A stretch of DNA of 64,000 nt from Comamonas sp. JUb58 (GTDB taxonomy: Bacteria; Pseudomonadota; Gammaproteobacteria; Burkholderiales; Burkholderiaceae_C): NCBI RefSeq assembly GCF_004364775.1, contig NZ_SOAL01000012.1, positions 1-64,000 on the forward strand, in the 5' to 3' direction. This document shows positions 53,155 to 62,555 of the stretch, piece by piece. The notes below the pieces were generated by a model, which was given only the letters and a program-made list of their open reading frames with translations, ran no database searches and was not told the origin of the DNA. Numbering within the stretch: the first letter of the stretch is position 1; each line of letters starts with the position of its first letter. A program made the position numbers and the translations under genes.

Positions 53155-54249
53155 ATGCGCTCGATGTTCAACAACCACTCTCTTCACGACAAAGCATTCA
53201 TCTTGCTGCTAATAGGCGTCAGCATTGCCTTTTTTGCCGTGCTTTTCCCCTTTCAGGGCGCCGTTTTCTGGGCCGTGATCTTCGCTGTTGTGTTTACGCC
53301 TCTACACAAAAAAATACTGGTCCGCCTCCCGAAATACCCGACTATCGCGGCCCTGATTACCCTGACGCTCTGCCTGGTGCTAGTGATCCTGCCGCTGATT
53401 CTGCTGAGCATCTCGCTGGCCAAGGAAGCAGCCACCATCTATGAGAGCGTGCACTCGGGCGAGATGAATTTCGGCCAGTACTTCCAGCAGATCTACAACG
53501 CCATGCCTCAGTGGGTGCTGGACCTGCTCACCCGCTTCAACCTGAACGATCCCAAGGTGATTCAGGAGAAGATCTCCGGCATCTCCGTGCAAGCCAGCCA
53601 GTATGTGGCGACCAAGGTGCTGGCCATCGGCCAGAACACCATGGGCTTCCTGGTGAGCTTCTGCATCATGCTCTACCTGCTGTTCTTCTTCCTGCGCGAT
53701 GGCAAGACTCTGATCCGCAAGATCCTGGCCGCCACCCCGCTCGATGATTCCCACAAGAAGAAGCTGGGCGCCAAGTTCATCACCGTGGTGCGCGCCACCG
53801 TCAAGGGCAATCTGGCCGTGGCCGCCACCCAAGGCGCGCTTGGCGGCATCATCTTCTGGATTCTGGGCATTGAAGCATCCCTGTTGTGGGGCGTGGTGAT
53901 GGCCTTCTTGTCGCTGCTGCCCGCCGTCGGCGCGGCCATCGTCTGGGGTCCGGTTGCCATTTATTACTTTGCCACCGGCTCCACCACCGAAGGCATCGTT
54001 CTGGCCGCCTATGGCGCCGGCATCATGGGCATGGTCGACAACGTGCTGCGCCCGCTGCTGGTGGGCAAGGACACCAAGATGCCCGACTACCTGATCCTGA
54101 TCTCCACCCTGGGCGGCCTGTCGCTGTTCGGCCTCACCGGCTTTGTCATCGGCCCGCTGATTGCGGCGCTGTTCATCGCGGTCTGGGATCTTTTTGCGCC
54201 CCAGGCCCACATCAGCGACTCCGCCGAGGTTGACAATAGCGTCAAGTAA
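53155..54249 (+). CDS. AI-2E family transporter (PerM-like)
   Basis: A membrane protein of about 364 residues. Seven to eight hydrophobic segments are seen, among them FILLLIGVSIAFFAVLFPFQ and LVLVILPLILLSISL. The family loop GAVFWAVIFAVVFTPLHKKI and the C-terminal GLTGFVIGPLIAALFIAVWD are conserved. The family includes TqsA-type exporters; most members act as unknown solute exporters, so AI-2 itself is not implied. The start at 53155 is uncertain, 53164 is close. It is divergent from the sucA operon. Confidence 0.88.
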   Translation: MRSMFNNHSLHDKAFILLLIGVSIAFFAVLFPFQGAVFWAVIFAVVFTPLHKKILVRLPKYPTIAALITLTLCLVLVILPLILLSISLAKEAATIYESVHSGEMNFGQYFQQIYNAMPQWVLDLLTRFNLNDPKVIQEKISGISVQASQYVATKVLAIGQNTMGFLVSFCIMLYLLFFFLRDGKTLIRKILAATPLDDSHKKKLGAKFITVVRATVKGNLAVAATQGALGGIIFWILGIEASLLWGVVMAFLSLLPAVGAAIVWGPVAIYYFATGSTTEGIVLAAYGAGIMGMVDNVLRPLLVGKDTKMPDYLILISTLGGLSLFGLTGFVIGPLIAALFIAVWDLFAPQAHISDSAEVDNSVK

Positions 54250-54302
54250 TCTCTTCTTTTGGCGGGCGCACGGCGCCTGCCCCTTCTTTGCTGCCCTGCC
54301 CC

Positions 54303-55373
54303 ATGCCCTCTCGCGATTTTGAATCCCGCAAACAGGAGTTCCTGGATTTCTACGCCGCCCAGTTGCCCACCCTCAAGGCAGCGGCGGCTTCGTTCAATGC
54401 GCTGATCCACGCCATCTTGAGCAACCTCGAAGGCGTCAACATCGCCAAGTTCGAATGCCGGGTGAAGACCGCCGATGAATGCGTGCGCAAGTTCAAGCGC
54501 AAGTACCGCAACTTTGTCGAGGACCAGTCCGAGGACTATGCCATCCAGGACTACATCACCGACCTGATCGGCGTGCGCGTGGTCTGTCTCTACGAGGACG
54601 AGCCACCGGCCATCATGTCCCGGGTGCGCGAATACTTCGATGTGATCGAGATCACCGACAAGACCTCGCCGATGGAAGACTCGGAGTCCGAGTTTGGCTA
54701 CAAGGGCATCCACATGGACCTGCGGCTCAACCAGCAGCAGGCGCAGCTGACCGAGCACCATGCCTATGCCGACCAGGCCTTTGAGCTGCAGATCCGCACC
54801 ATCATCCAGGACTCCTGGAGCGAGCTGGACCACAAGATCAAGTACAAGAAGTCGATCCCGACCAACCTCAAGCGCCGCATCAACATTTTGTCGGCGCTGT
54901 TTGAATTGGCCGACCGCGAGTTCCTGCAGATCCGCAATGAAACCAGCCAGGCCCTGGCGCTTTCGCGCGCCGAGGACGAGATCGACGGCGCACTGGGCGA
55001 TGGCCTGGGCGACAACAACGAGCCGCTCGATGCCTTCAGCTTTGTCGCCTTTGGCCACAAGCATTTTCCCGGCTATGAGTTCGATCCGCAGAAGGTGGAG
55101 TTCTTCCTCGACGAGCTGCTGCATGACTTTGCCGTGCGCCACGCGGGCTGGCTGTTTGCCGTGGTGCAAAAGCATGTCACCACGGTGCGCCACTACAAGG
55201 CCGATTTCCAGCACCGCTACCCGTCGAGCAGCTTCAACCCCTTCACGGTAATGCGCCACTGCCTCTACCTGGAAGACAAGCAGCGCTTTCGCAAAACACT
55301 GCGCAACTCGGCCCGCGAGGCCTTTGAGGAATGGCTGCAGCGCCAGCCGGCCAACAGCACCAGCGAAGACTGA
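54303..55373 (+). CDS. RelA/SpoT-domain alarmone synthetase, long C-terminal part
   Basis: A 356-residue protein with one (p)ppGpp synthetase domain: DYITDLIGVRVVCLYEDEP, SEFGYKGIHMDLRL and FELQIRTIIQDSWSELDHKI. There is no HD hydrolase or TGS/ACT region, so it is a stand-alone small synthetase. A helical extension of about 130 residues follows the domain (SFVAFGHKHFPGYEFDPQKV and VQKHVTTVRHYKADFQHRY), of unknown role. The ATG at 54303 is preferred. No toxin-antitoxin partner lies next to it, although the phaZ control region follows. Both alarmone synthesis and a toxic nucleotide/tRNA pyrophosphokinase activity are possible. Confidence 0.85.
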   Translation: MPSRDFESRKQEFLDFYAAQLPTLKAAAASFNALIHAILSNLEGVNIAKFECRVKTADECVRKFKRKYRNFVEDQSEDYAIQDYITDLIGVRVVCLYEDEPPAIMSRVREYFDVIEITDKTSPMEDSESEFGYKGIHMDLRLNQQQAQLTEHHAYADQAFELQIRTIIQDSWSELDHKIKYKKSIPTNLKRRINILSALFELADREFLQIRNETSQALALSRAEDEIDGALGDGLGDNNEPLDAFSFVAFGHKHFPGYEFDPQKVEFFLDELLHDFAVRHAGWLFAVVQKHVTTVRHYKADFQHRYPSSSFNPFTVMRHCLYLEDKQRFRKTLRNSAREAFEEWLQRQPANSTSED

Positions 55374-55510
55374 GCAGCCCAGGGCGCCTGCCCTGATCGG
55401 CGGCCTCGGTCTACCCAGGGCAAGCCCGGACCTGGGGCTAGCGCAATACTCTAGCAAGACCCTCAGCCATTAGTTAAAATCAATCTTTTTAACAACGCCC
55501 ATCCAGATGG

Positions 55511-55521
55511 CTGCATTGCAG
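55511..55521. promoter_or_regulatory. PhaR-like operator (CTGC-N3-GCAG)
   Basis: CTGC-ATT-GCAG is a perfect match to the CTGC-N3/4-GCAG type of site described for PhaR, the PHB-sensing repressor. It lies about 150 bases before phaZ. Inference from motif only. Confidence 0.45.
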
Positions 55522-55645
55522 CGGCCATGCGGCTGGCAGGCGGGTGTAGCACAGAGCGGGCGAGCGCGCTGATCCCGGCGCACAGGGCCCTCCCCGTGTT
55601 TACGAGCATGGCTGGCCATGCTTTCTGACACAGGCTGCTGCTATA

Positions 55646-55656
55646 TTGCAATGCAA
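55646..55656. promoter_or_regulatory. PhaR-like operator (TTGC-N3-GCAA)
   Basis: TTGC-AAT-GCAA is a perfect palindrome ending 16 bases before the phaZ start codon. The N3 spacing is the same as in the site at 55511-55521. Such a position would block phaZ transcription or translation. Confidence 0.45.
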
Positions 55657-55672
55657 CATTCACGGAGTTTTG

Positions 55673-57001
55673 ATGCTGTACCAACTGTATGAAACCCAGC
55701 GGGCCCTGATGGAGCCCTTTGCAGAATACGCCCACGCCACATCGAAGATGCTGAGCAATCCGCTGTGGCCGATCAGCCAGACGAACACGGCCCAGCGCGC
55801 CTCGGCAGGCTTTGACCTGTTCTATCGTCTGGGCAAGGACTACGAAAAGCCCGCCTTTGGCATCAACACCATCGAGGCCAATGGCCATGAGATCGCGATC
55901 CACGAGCGTGTCGAGCTGACCAAGCCCTTTTGCGAGCTGCGCCGCTTCAAGCGCTTCTCCGACGACCAGACCAGCCTGGCCGCGATGAAGCAACAGCCCG
56001 TGGTACTGGTAGTAGCGCCACTGTCCGGCCACTACGCCACCTTGCTGCGCGAGACCGTGCGCACCATGCTGGCCGACCACAAGGTCTACATCACCGACTG
56101 GACCAATGCGCGTCTGGTGCCACAGACAGAAGGCGTCTTCCACCTCGACGACTACGTCAACTATGTGCAGGAGTTCATCCGCCACATCCAGGGCATCTAT
56201 GGCAACTGCCATGTGGTGAGCGTCTGCCAGCCCACCGTGCCGGTGCTCGCTGCCGTGTCGCTGATGGCCAGCCGTGGCGAGAAGACCCCGCTGTCGATGA
56301 CCATGATGGGTGGCCCCATCGATGCCCGCAAGTCGCCCACCACGGTGAACAACCTGGCCACCACGCATGACTTGCAGTGGTTTGAGTCGAATGTGATCCA
56401 TCCGGTGCCGGGTAACTTCCCCGGCGCAGGCCGCCTGGTCTATCCCGGCTTCCTGCAGCACATGGGCTTTGTCAGCATGAACCCCGACCGCCATGCGATG
56501 AGCCACTACGACTACTTCAAGGACCTGCTCAAGGGCAACGAAGACAGCGCCGAGCACCACCGCAAGTTCTACGACGAGTACAACGCCGTGCTCGACATGG
56601 ATGCCGCCTACTACCTGGAAACCATCAAGACCGTGTTCCAGGACTTTGCACTGGTCAAGGGCACCTGGGAGGTGCGCTCGCCCGAAGGCAATCTGGAGCT
56701 GGTCAAGCCGCAGGACATCCGCCACAGCGCGTTGCTGACGGTCGAGGGCGAGCTTGATGACATCTCCGGCTCGGGCCAGACCCAGGCCGCGCATGATCTG
56801 TGCACCGGCCTCAAGGCGGTCGACACCCGCCACTTCGAGGTCAAGGGCGCAGGCCACTACGGCATCTTCAGCGGCAAGCGCTGGCGCACCATGGTCTACC
56901 CCATGCTCAAGGACTTCATCCTCGCCAACAACCGTGTCGAGGAGCGCCCAGGCAACGTAAAATCGGCCACTTCCAAGCAGAATACCTTGCACACGGTGTG
57001 A
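55673..57001 (+). CDS. phaZ: Intracellular polyhydroxybutyrate depolymerase
   Basis: A 442-residue alpha/beta hydrolase that degrades native PHB granules inside the cell. The N-terminus [20 protein letters not shown] is the family signature. The nucleophile Cys is in [14 protein letters not shown] near residue 184, instead of the Ser of external depolymerases. The C-terminal His is in [14 protein letters not shown]. The ATG at 55673 has GGAG. The two TGC palindromes upstream suggest PhaR control. Its stop overlaps the GTG of the next gene. Confidence 0.95.
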   Translation: MLYQLYETQRALMEPFAEYAHATSKMLSNPLWPISQTNTAQRASAGFDLFYRLGKDYEKPAFGINTIEANGHEIAIHERVELTKPFCELRRFKRFSDDQTSLAAMKQQPVVLVVAPLSGHYATLLRETVRTMLADHKVYITDWTNARLVPQTEGVFHLDDYVNYVQEFIRHIQGIYGNCHVVSVCQPTVPVLAAVSLMASRGEKTPLSMTMMGGPIDARKSPTTVNNLATTHDLQWFESNVIHPVPGNFPGAGRLVYPGFLQHMGFVSMNPDRHAMSHYDYFKDLLKGNEDSAEHHRKFYDEYNAVLDMDAAYYLETIKTVFQDFALVKGTWEVRSPEGNLELVKPQDIRHSALLTVEGELDDISGSGQTQAAHDLCTGLKAVDTRHFEVKGAGHYGIFSGKRWRTMVYPMLKDFILANNRVEERPGNVKSATSKQNTLHTV

Positions 57002-57771
57002 CCGACCTTCTCAAAACCAGCCACCAGCCAGCCTCTGCGCTGGCTGTTTTCATTGGCGCCATCGATGCCGCCCTGCCGCAGACCCAGTGCACGCGCTGCG
57101 GCTACCCCGACTGCCGCCACTATGCCCAGGCCATTGCCCAGGGAGAGGCGCCAATCAACCAATGCCCGCCCGGCGGCCAGGAAGGCGTGGCGCGGCTGGC
57201 CGCCATCACCGGCCAGGCCGCGCTGCCGCTGAACCCCGACAACGGCCTGGAAGCCGTGCGCGTCATCGCCAGGATCGATGAGAACTGGTGCATCGGCTGC
57301 ACCTTGTGCATCAAGGCCTGCCCGACCGATGCCATCCTGGGCGCGAACAAGCGCATGCACACCGTGATCCCCGAGGCCTGCACCGGCTGCGAGCTCTGCC
57401 TGCCGGTCTGCCCGGTCGATTGCATCGAGCTGGACAATGCCAGCGGTGATGCCACCGGCTGGGCCGCCTGGAGCCCGGCGCAGGCCGACGAGGCCCGGCA
57501 GCGCTACCACCGGCACCAGCAGCGCCTGGACGGAGCCCACCGCCCGCAGGCATCCGCCCCAGCGGCCAGCGCAACCAGCGCGCCACGCGCTGCCCCTGCA
57601 GGGCTCAGCGCCCAAGCGGCCCAGGCGGCTGCCGTCAGTGCGGCGGCAGCGCAAAATAACGCGGCCAGCAAGGCCAACCTGGCAGCACCGGCCGCCGCCG
57701 ACAAAAAGGCAATCCTGGCTGCCATTTTGGCCAAAGCCAAGCAGCAACAAGGCGGCAAGCCCTCGTCTTAA
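56998..57771 (+). CDS. RnfB/RsxB-like electron transport ferredoxin
   Basis: A 257-residue iron-sulfur protein. The N-terminal cluster site [18 protein letters not shown] with PINQCPPGG binds a 4Fe-4S as in RnfB. Two ferredoxin-type clusters follow: [14 protein letters not shown] and [14 protein letters not shown]. The last 90 residues are Ala-rich and low complexity ([17 protein letters not shown]). It starts at a GTG that overlaps the phaZ stop (GTGA), with no ATG available in frame. No other rnf genes are close, so it is the stand-alone RnfB form common in this group, perhaps serving SoxR or endonuclease maturation; that is inference. Confidence 0.88.
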   Translation: MTDLLKTSHQPASALAVFIGAIDAALPQTQCTRCGYPDCRHYAQAIAQGEAPINQCPPGGQEGVARLAAITGQAALPLNPDNGLEAVRVIARIDENWCIGCTLCIKACPTDAILGANKRMHTVIPEACTGCELCLPVCPVDCIELDNASGDATGWAAWSPAQADEARQRYHRHQQRLDGAHRPQASAPAASATSAPRAAPAGLSAQAAQAAAVSAAAAQNNAASKANLAAPAAADKKAILAAILAKAKQQQGGKPSS

Positions 57772-57874
57772 TGGCTGCTAGGCGCCGGGCGCCTGCCAAA
57801 GGCCGCCAAGCCCCTACCGGGCATGACAGAACGGCGCAAAAAAACCGGCGCCTCTGCACCATAATGGCTGGCTT

Positions 57875-59083
57875 ATGAACCCCTTGCTCCAGAAACTGCA
57901 GCCCTACCCGTTTGAGCGCCTGCGCCAGTTGTTTGCCGGTGTGACACCGTCCGCAGACAAGTCGCCCATCAGCCTGGGTATCGGTGAGCCCCGCCACCCC
58001 ACCCCCGCCTTCATTGAGCAAGCGCTCTCGGATAACCTGGCCGGTCTGTCGGTCTACCCGGCCACCGCTGGCACGCCCGCACTGCGCGAGGCTTTTGCCA
58101 AATGGCTATCGACCCGCTACGGCCTGCAGGTGGATAGGCAAAAGCACACCCTGCCGGTCAATGGCAGCCGTGAGGCGCTGTTTGCCTTCACGCAAACGGT
58201 GGTGGACAGCAGCAAGCCCGACCCGGTCGTGCTCTGCCCCAACCCCTTCTACCAAATCTACGAAGGCGCAGCCCTGCTCGCAGGCGCCACGCCTTACTAC
58301 GTGCCCAGCATCGCCAGCAAGAACTTTGCCGTGGACTGGGCCAGCGTGCCCGAGGACATCTGGCAACGCACCCAGCTGATCTTTGTCTGCTCGCCCGGCA
58401 ACCCCACCGGCGCGGTGATGCCGCTCGAAGAGTGGAAGAAGCTGTTTGAGCTCTCCGACCGCTATGGCTTTGTCATTGCCTCGGACGAGTGCTACAGCGA
58501 AATCTATTTCCGCGACGAGCCCCCCCTGGGCGGCATGCAGGCAGCGGCGCAGCTGGGCCGCAGCGACTTCCGTCGCCTGGTGTCCTTCACCAGCCTGTCC
58601 AAGCGCAGCAATGTGCCCGGCCTGCGCAGCGGTTTTGTCGCCGGTGATGCCGAGCTGATCAAGGCCTTCGCGCTCTACCGCACCTACCAGGGCGGCGCGA
58701 TGAGCCCGCCGGTGCAGGCGGCCAGCATTGCGGCCTGGGGCGATGAGCGCCATGTCGAAGACAACCGCGAGCAGTACCGCCGCAAGTTTGCCGAAGTCAC
58801 GCCCGTGTTGTCGGCCGTGATGGACGTGCAGCTGCCCGACGCCAGCTTTTACCTCTGGGCCGGCGTGCCCGAGCACATGGGCTTGTCGGACACCGAGTTC
58901 GCGCGCGAACTCTATGCCCAATACAATGTCACGGTTCTGCCAGGCAGCTATCTGGCCCGTGACTTCAACGGCAGCAATCCTGGCGCTGGCCGCATCCGCA
59001 TGGCCCTGGTTGCCCAGACCGCCGAATGCCTGGAAGCCGCACAGCGCATTGCCCAATTCATTCAATCCTGGAAAAAAGCCTAA
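57875..59083 (+). CDS. dapC: Succinyldiaminopimelate transaminase
   Basis: A 402-residue PLP aminotransferase of fold type I for lysine/DAP synthesis (N-succinyl-L,L-DAP). It opens NPLLQKLQPYPFERLRQLFA. The substrate and PLP blocks are GIGEPRHPTP, NGSREALFAF, CSPGNPTGAVMPLE, ASDECYSEIYF and the PLP Lys in FTSLSKRSNVPGLRSGF. It is followed by dapD after 3 bases, as in one operon. DapD, DapE and DapC together make the succinylase route complete in this window. Confidence 0.94.
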   Translation: MNPLLQKLQPYPFERLRQLFAGVTPSADKSPISLGIGEPRHPTPAFIEQALSDNLAGLSVYPATAGTPALREAFAKWLSTRYGLQVDRQKHTLPVNGSREALFAFTQTVVDSSKPDPVVLCPNPFYQIYEGAALLAGATPYYVPSIASKNFAVDWASVPEDIWQRTQLIFVCSPGNPTGAVMPLEEWKKLFELSDRYGFVIASDECYSEIYFRDEPPLGGMQAAAQLGRSDFRRLVSFTSLSKRSNVPGLRSGFVAGDAELIKAFALYRTYQGGAMSPPVQAASIAAWGDERHVEDNREQYRRKFAEVTPVLSAVMDVQLPDASFYLWAGVPEHMGLSDTEFARELYAQYNVTVLPGSYLARDFNGSNPGAGRIRMALVAQTAECLEAAQRIAQFIQSWKKA

Positions 59084-59086
59084 ACC

Positions 59087-59911
59087 ATGACGCAACAACT
59101 GCAAACCATCATCGAATCCGCCTGGGAAGCCCGCACGACGCTCTCGCCTGCCTCCGCTCCCAAAGAAATCGTCGATGCGGTCGACCATGTGATCAACGCC
59201 CTGGACCAGGGCGAACTGCGCGTGGCCACCCGTGAAGGCGTGGGCCAGTGGACCGTGCACCAGTGGATCAAGAAGGCCGTGCTGCTGTCGTTCCGCCTGA
59301 AGGACAACGCGCTGGTGCAAGCCGGTGACCTGAACTTCTACGACAAGGTGCCCACCAAGTACGCCGGCATGTCCGAAGCCGACATCGCGGCCACCGGCGT
59401 GCGCGTGGTGCCGCCTGCTGTGGCACGCCGCGGCAGCTATGTGGCCAAGGGCGCCATCCTGATGCCTTCCTACGTCAACATCGGCGCCTATGTGGGCGAA
59501 GGCACCATGGTCGACACCTGGGCCACCGTGGGTTCCTGCGCTCAAGTGGGCAAGAACGTTCACCTCTCCGGTGGCGTGGGCCTGGGCGGCGTGCTCGAAC
59601 CCCTGCAAGCCAACCCCACCATCATTGAAGACAACTGCTTCATCGGCGCCCGCTCCGAAATCGTTGAAGGCGTGATCGTCGAAGAGAACTCGGTCATCTC
59701 GATGGGCGTGTACATCAGCCAGTCCACCAAGATCTACAACCGCATGACCGGCGAAGTGACCTACGGCCGCGTGCCTTCGGGCTCGGTGGTGGTGAGCGGC
59801 TCCATGCCTGCCAAGGACGGCAGCCACAGCCTGTACTGCGCCGTGATCGTCAAGCAAGTGACGCCTGAGACCCGCGCCAAGACCAGCATCAACGACCTGC
59901 TGCGCGACTGA
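59087..59911 (+). CDS. dapD: Tetrahydrodipicolinate N-succinyltransferase
   Basis: A 274-residue left-handed beta-helix trimer, full length. The N-terminus is [20 protein letters not shown]. The hexapeptide repeats start around [20 protein letters not shown], and the active-site block is [20 protein letters not shown]. It transfers succinyl from succinyl-CoA to THDP. It follows dapC by 3 bases and ends before a strong terminator. Confidence 0.97.
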   Translation: MTQQLQTIIESAWEARTTLSPASAPKEIVDAVDHVINALDQGELRVATREGVGQWTVHQWIKKAVLLSFRLKDNALVQAGDLNFYDKVPTKYAGMSEADIAATGVRVVPPAVARRGSYVAKGAILMPSYVNIGAYVGEGTMVDTWATVGSCAQVGKNVHLSGGVGLGGVLEPLQANPTIIEDNCFIGARSEIVEGVIVEENSVISMGVYISQSTKIYNRMTGEVTYGRVPSGSVVVSGSMPAKDGSHSLYCAVIVKQVTPETRAKTSINDLLRD

Positions 59912-59932
59912 TCTGCCGCCCAGGCGATCCAC

Positions 59933-59966
59933 AAGCCCTGCACGCTTTGCGCTGCAGGGCTTTTTT
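59933..59966 (+). terminator. Terminator of dapC-dapD
   Basis: AAGCCCTGCA ... TGCAGGGCTT with a 10-base loop and a run of six T, 22 bases after the dapD stop. Confidence 0.94.
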
Positions 59967-60070
59967 GTGATCGCCTCCCTGGCGCTTTGCTTGCAGCGCG
60001 GGCACAACATCATTTATTCATAGTCTCGCTAAGCCTACAATCTCAGCACAAATTATTGGAGGGAACTGAC

Positions 60071-61231
60071 ATGGGAACCATGGAGCGAATCTTGCGCCTG
60101 ATGGCGGACAACAAAGCCTCGGATGTCTATCTGTCAGCCAATGCGCCTGCGCTGGTCAAGATCCAGGGCGAGTGCATCCCCCTCAACAACCAGACCCTGA
60201 CGCCGGATGCGCCGCGCACCCTGCTGGCCGAGATCGTGCCACCCGAACGCATCGAAGAGCTGGATGAAACCGGTGAGCTCAACATCGGTGTGCCGCTCGA
60301 AGGTGTGGGCCGTTTCCGTGTCAGCGCCATGCACCAGCGCGGCACCTGCGCCGTGGTCATCCGCTATGTGCCGCAGGACATCCCCAGCCTGGAGCAGCTG
60401 GAGCTGCCCGAGATATTCCAGGATCTGATCATGACCCGCCGTGGCCTGGTGCTGTTTGTTGGCGCCACCGGCTCGGGCAAGAGCACCTCGCTGGCCGCGA
60501 TGATCGACCACCGCAACGGCCAGCAAAGCGGCCACATCCTGACGGTGGAAGACCCGATCGAATACCAGTTCAGCAACCGCCGCTCCATCGTCAACCAGCG
60601 CGAAGTGGGCAGCGATACCAGCTCGCTGCAGACGGCGCTGAAGAACGCGCTGCGCCAGGCCCCTGATGTGATCATGATTGGCGAAATCCGCGACCGCGAA
60701 ACCATGTCGGCCGCGATTGCCTATTCCCAATCCGGCCACCTCTGCCTGGCCACCTTGCACGGCAACAACAGCTACCATGCGCTCAACCGGATCCTGAGCT
60801 TCTACCCCGTCGAAGTGCGCCCCACGATGCTGGGCGACCTGGCATCGGCGCTGCGCGCCGTGGTGTCGCAGCGCCTGGTCAAGACCGTCAGCGGCAAGCG
60901 CACGGCGGCCATCGAGGTGATGCTGAACACCAAGCTGGTGGGCGAGATGATCGAGCAAGGCAACTTCTCGGCCGTGCGCGAGGCGATGGAAAAGTCCATG
61001 GCCGAAGGCTCGGTCACCTTTGAAGGCGCGCTGGCCGCGCTCATCCACAGCGGCAAGATCAGCCGCGAGGAAGGCCTGGCCAACTCCGACTCGCCAACCA
61101 ACCTGATGTGGCGCCTGCAGAATGACTTCCAGATGGCAGCGAATGCCGCCAAGGCCCAGGTCGCCGCCAAGCCCGAGCTGGACGACGCGGCCTCGTTCAC
61201 CGAAATCGTGCTCGATGTGAACCAAGAGTAA
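60071..61231 (+). CDS. pilU: Type IV pilus retraction ATPase PilU-like
   Basis: A 386-residue hexameric ATPase of the PilT/PilU family. The start MGTMERILRLMADNKASDVY has a TTGGAGGG ribosome site. The Walker A is FVGATGSGKSTSLAAMIDHR, the Asp box is HILTVEDPIEYQF, Walker B is PDVIMIGEIRDRETM and the His box is GHLCLATLHGNNSYH. The longer C-terminus and DPIEYQFSN support PilU rather than PilT. PilT is not in the window. It sits between dapD and dapE, a backbone order for this family. Confidence 0.92.
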   Translation: MGTMERILRLMADNKASDVYLSANAPALVKIQGECIPLNNQTLTPDAPRTLLAEIVPPERIEELDETGELNIGVPLEGVGRFRVSAMHQRGTCAVVIRYVPQDIPSLEQLELPEIFQDLIMTRRGLVLFVGATGSGKSTSLAAMIDHRNGQQSGHILTVEDPIEYQFSNRRSIVNQREVGSDTSSLQTALKNALRQAPDVIMIGEIRDRETMSAAIAYSQSGHLCLATLHGNNSYHALNRILSFYPVEVRPTMLGDLASALRAVVSQRLVKTVSGKRTAAIEVMLNTKLVGEMIEQGNFSAVREAMEKSMAEGSVTFEGALAALIHSGKISREEGLANSDSPTNLMWRLQNDFQMAANAAKAQVAAKPELDDAASFTEIVLDVNQE

Positions 61232-61268
61232 GATAGCGGCCGTTGCCCCTTGGTGGCAATATGCCTTG

Positions 61269-61297
61269 AATGCGGCCTGCGGGCCGCATTGTTGTTG
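61269..61297 (+). terminator. Terminator of pilU
   Basis: AATGCGGCC-TGCG-GGCCGCATT then TTGTTGTTG-type weak T-run, 38 bases after the stop. It may also pause before dapE. Confidence 0.7.
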
Positions 61298-61324
61298 ACC
61301 CCTCCGCCCCACCCATTAGACGCC

Positions 61325-62473
61325 ATGTCCCGCACCCTGCAACTGACCGAGCAACTGATCGCCCGTCCCTCCGTGACGCCCAACGACGAAGGCTGTCTGG
61401 AAATGATTTCCGACCTGCTCCAGCCACTGGGTTTTGCCTGCGAGCGCATGGACAGTGGCCCGGACAGCTTCCGGGTGAGCAACCTCTGGGCGCTGCGCCG
61501 CAGCGGCGTGGCCGGTGCCAAGACTGTGGTCTTTGTCGGTCACACCGATGTGGTGCCCACCGGCCCGCTGGAGCAATGGAACTCGCACCCCTTCACCCCC
61601 TCGCACCGCGATGGCAAGCTCTATGGCCGTGGCGCCAGCGACATGAAGACATCGATCGCCGCCTTTGTCGTGGCCGCCGAGGAGTTTGTCGCCCAGAACG
61701 CCGCAGCGCCGCTGGATATTGCGCTGCTGCTGACCAGTGACGAAGAAGGCCCGAGCGTGGACGGCACGGCGGTCGTCGTCGAGCAGCTGCGCCAGCGCGG
61801 CCAGGTGCTGGACTACTGCCTGGTAGGCGAACCCACCGCCGTGCAAAAGCTCGGCGACATGGTCAAGAACGGCCGTCGCGGCAGCCTCACCGGCAAGCTC
61901 ACCGTCCATGGCGTGCAAGGCCATATCGCCTACCCGCAACTGGCCCGCAACCCCATCCACCAGGGCCTGGGCGCGCTGGGCGAGCTGGCTAGCACCGTCT
62001 GGGACGAAGGCAATGCCTTCTTCCCGCCCACCAGCTTCCAGATGAGCAATATCCATGCGGGCACGGGCGCCGGCAATGTGATCCCGGGCCAGATGGTGGT
62101 GGATTTCAACTTCCGCTTCAGCACCGAATCGACGGCCGAGAACCTGAAGGCCCGCGTCAAATCCACCTTGGAGCGCCATGCGCTGGAGTACGACCTGAAG
62201 TGGACCCTGGGTGGCAAGCCCTTTCTGACCACGCCCGGTGTGCTGGTGACGGCCGTGCAGCAGGCCATCCACGACGAAGTAGGGCTGGAAACCACGCTCT
62301 CCACCACCGGCGGCACCAGCGATGGCCGCTTTGTCGCCGACATCTGCCCGGAAGTCATCGAGATCGGCCCGTCGAACGCCACCATCCACAAGATTGACGA
62401 GTGCGTGGCCGTGGCCGATATCGAGCCGCTGAAAAACATCTACCGCCGCATTCTGGAAAACCTGGCACGCTAA
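61325..62473 (+). CDS. dapE: Succinyl-diaminopimelate desuccinylase
   Basis: A 382-residue M20 zinc peptidase of the lysine pathway. Zinc ligands are visible: His in [13 protein letters not shown], Asp in [15 protein letters not shown], the catalytic Glu in [15 protein letters not shown] and the next Glu in VGEPTA, with the final His in [11 protein letters not shown]. The GGTSDGRF block is conserved. It is 93 bases after pilU and followed by prmB. Full length. Confidence 0.96.
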   Translation: MSRTLQLTEQLIARPSVTPNDEGCLEMISDLLQPLGFACERMDSGPDSFRVSNLWALRRSGVAGAKTVVFVGHTDVVPTGPLEQWNSHPFTPSHRDGKLYGRGASDMKTSIAAFVVAAEEFVAQNAAAPLDIALLLTSDEEGPSVDGTAVVVEQLRQRGQVLDYCLVGEPTAVQKLGDMVKNGRRGSLTGKLTVHGVQGHIAYPQLARNPIHQGLGALGELASTVWDEGNAFFPPTSFQMSNIHAGTGAGNVIPGQMVVDFNFRFSTESTAENLKARVKSTLERHALEYDLKWTLGGKPFLTTPGVLVTAVQQAIHDEVGLETTLSTTGGTSDGRFVADICPEVIEIGPSNATIHKIDECVAVADIEPLKNIYRRILENLAR

Positions 62474-62555
62474 TCCAGCACCCGTATAGCCCTGGCGTCT
62501 TGCGGCTGTCATCAAGCCTACAATGGCGGTCTTTGATTTTTGCCAGAGTTGAGCC

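Larger units (their letters stand above)
55374..55672. other. phaZ upstream control region
   Basis: A 299-base gap. It carries two TGC palindromes (55511-55521 and 55646-55656) described separately, and a GTTAAAATCAATCTTTTTAAC stretch around 55474. A clear -35/-10 pair is not evident. No small gene is seen. Confidence 0.5.
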
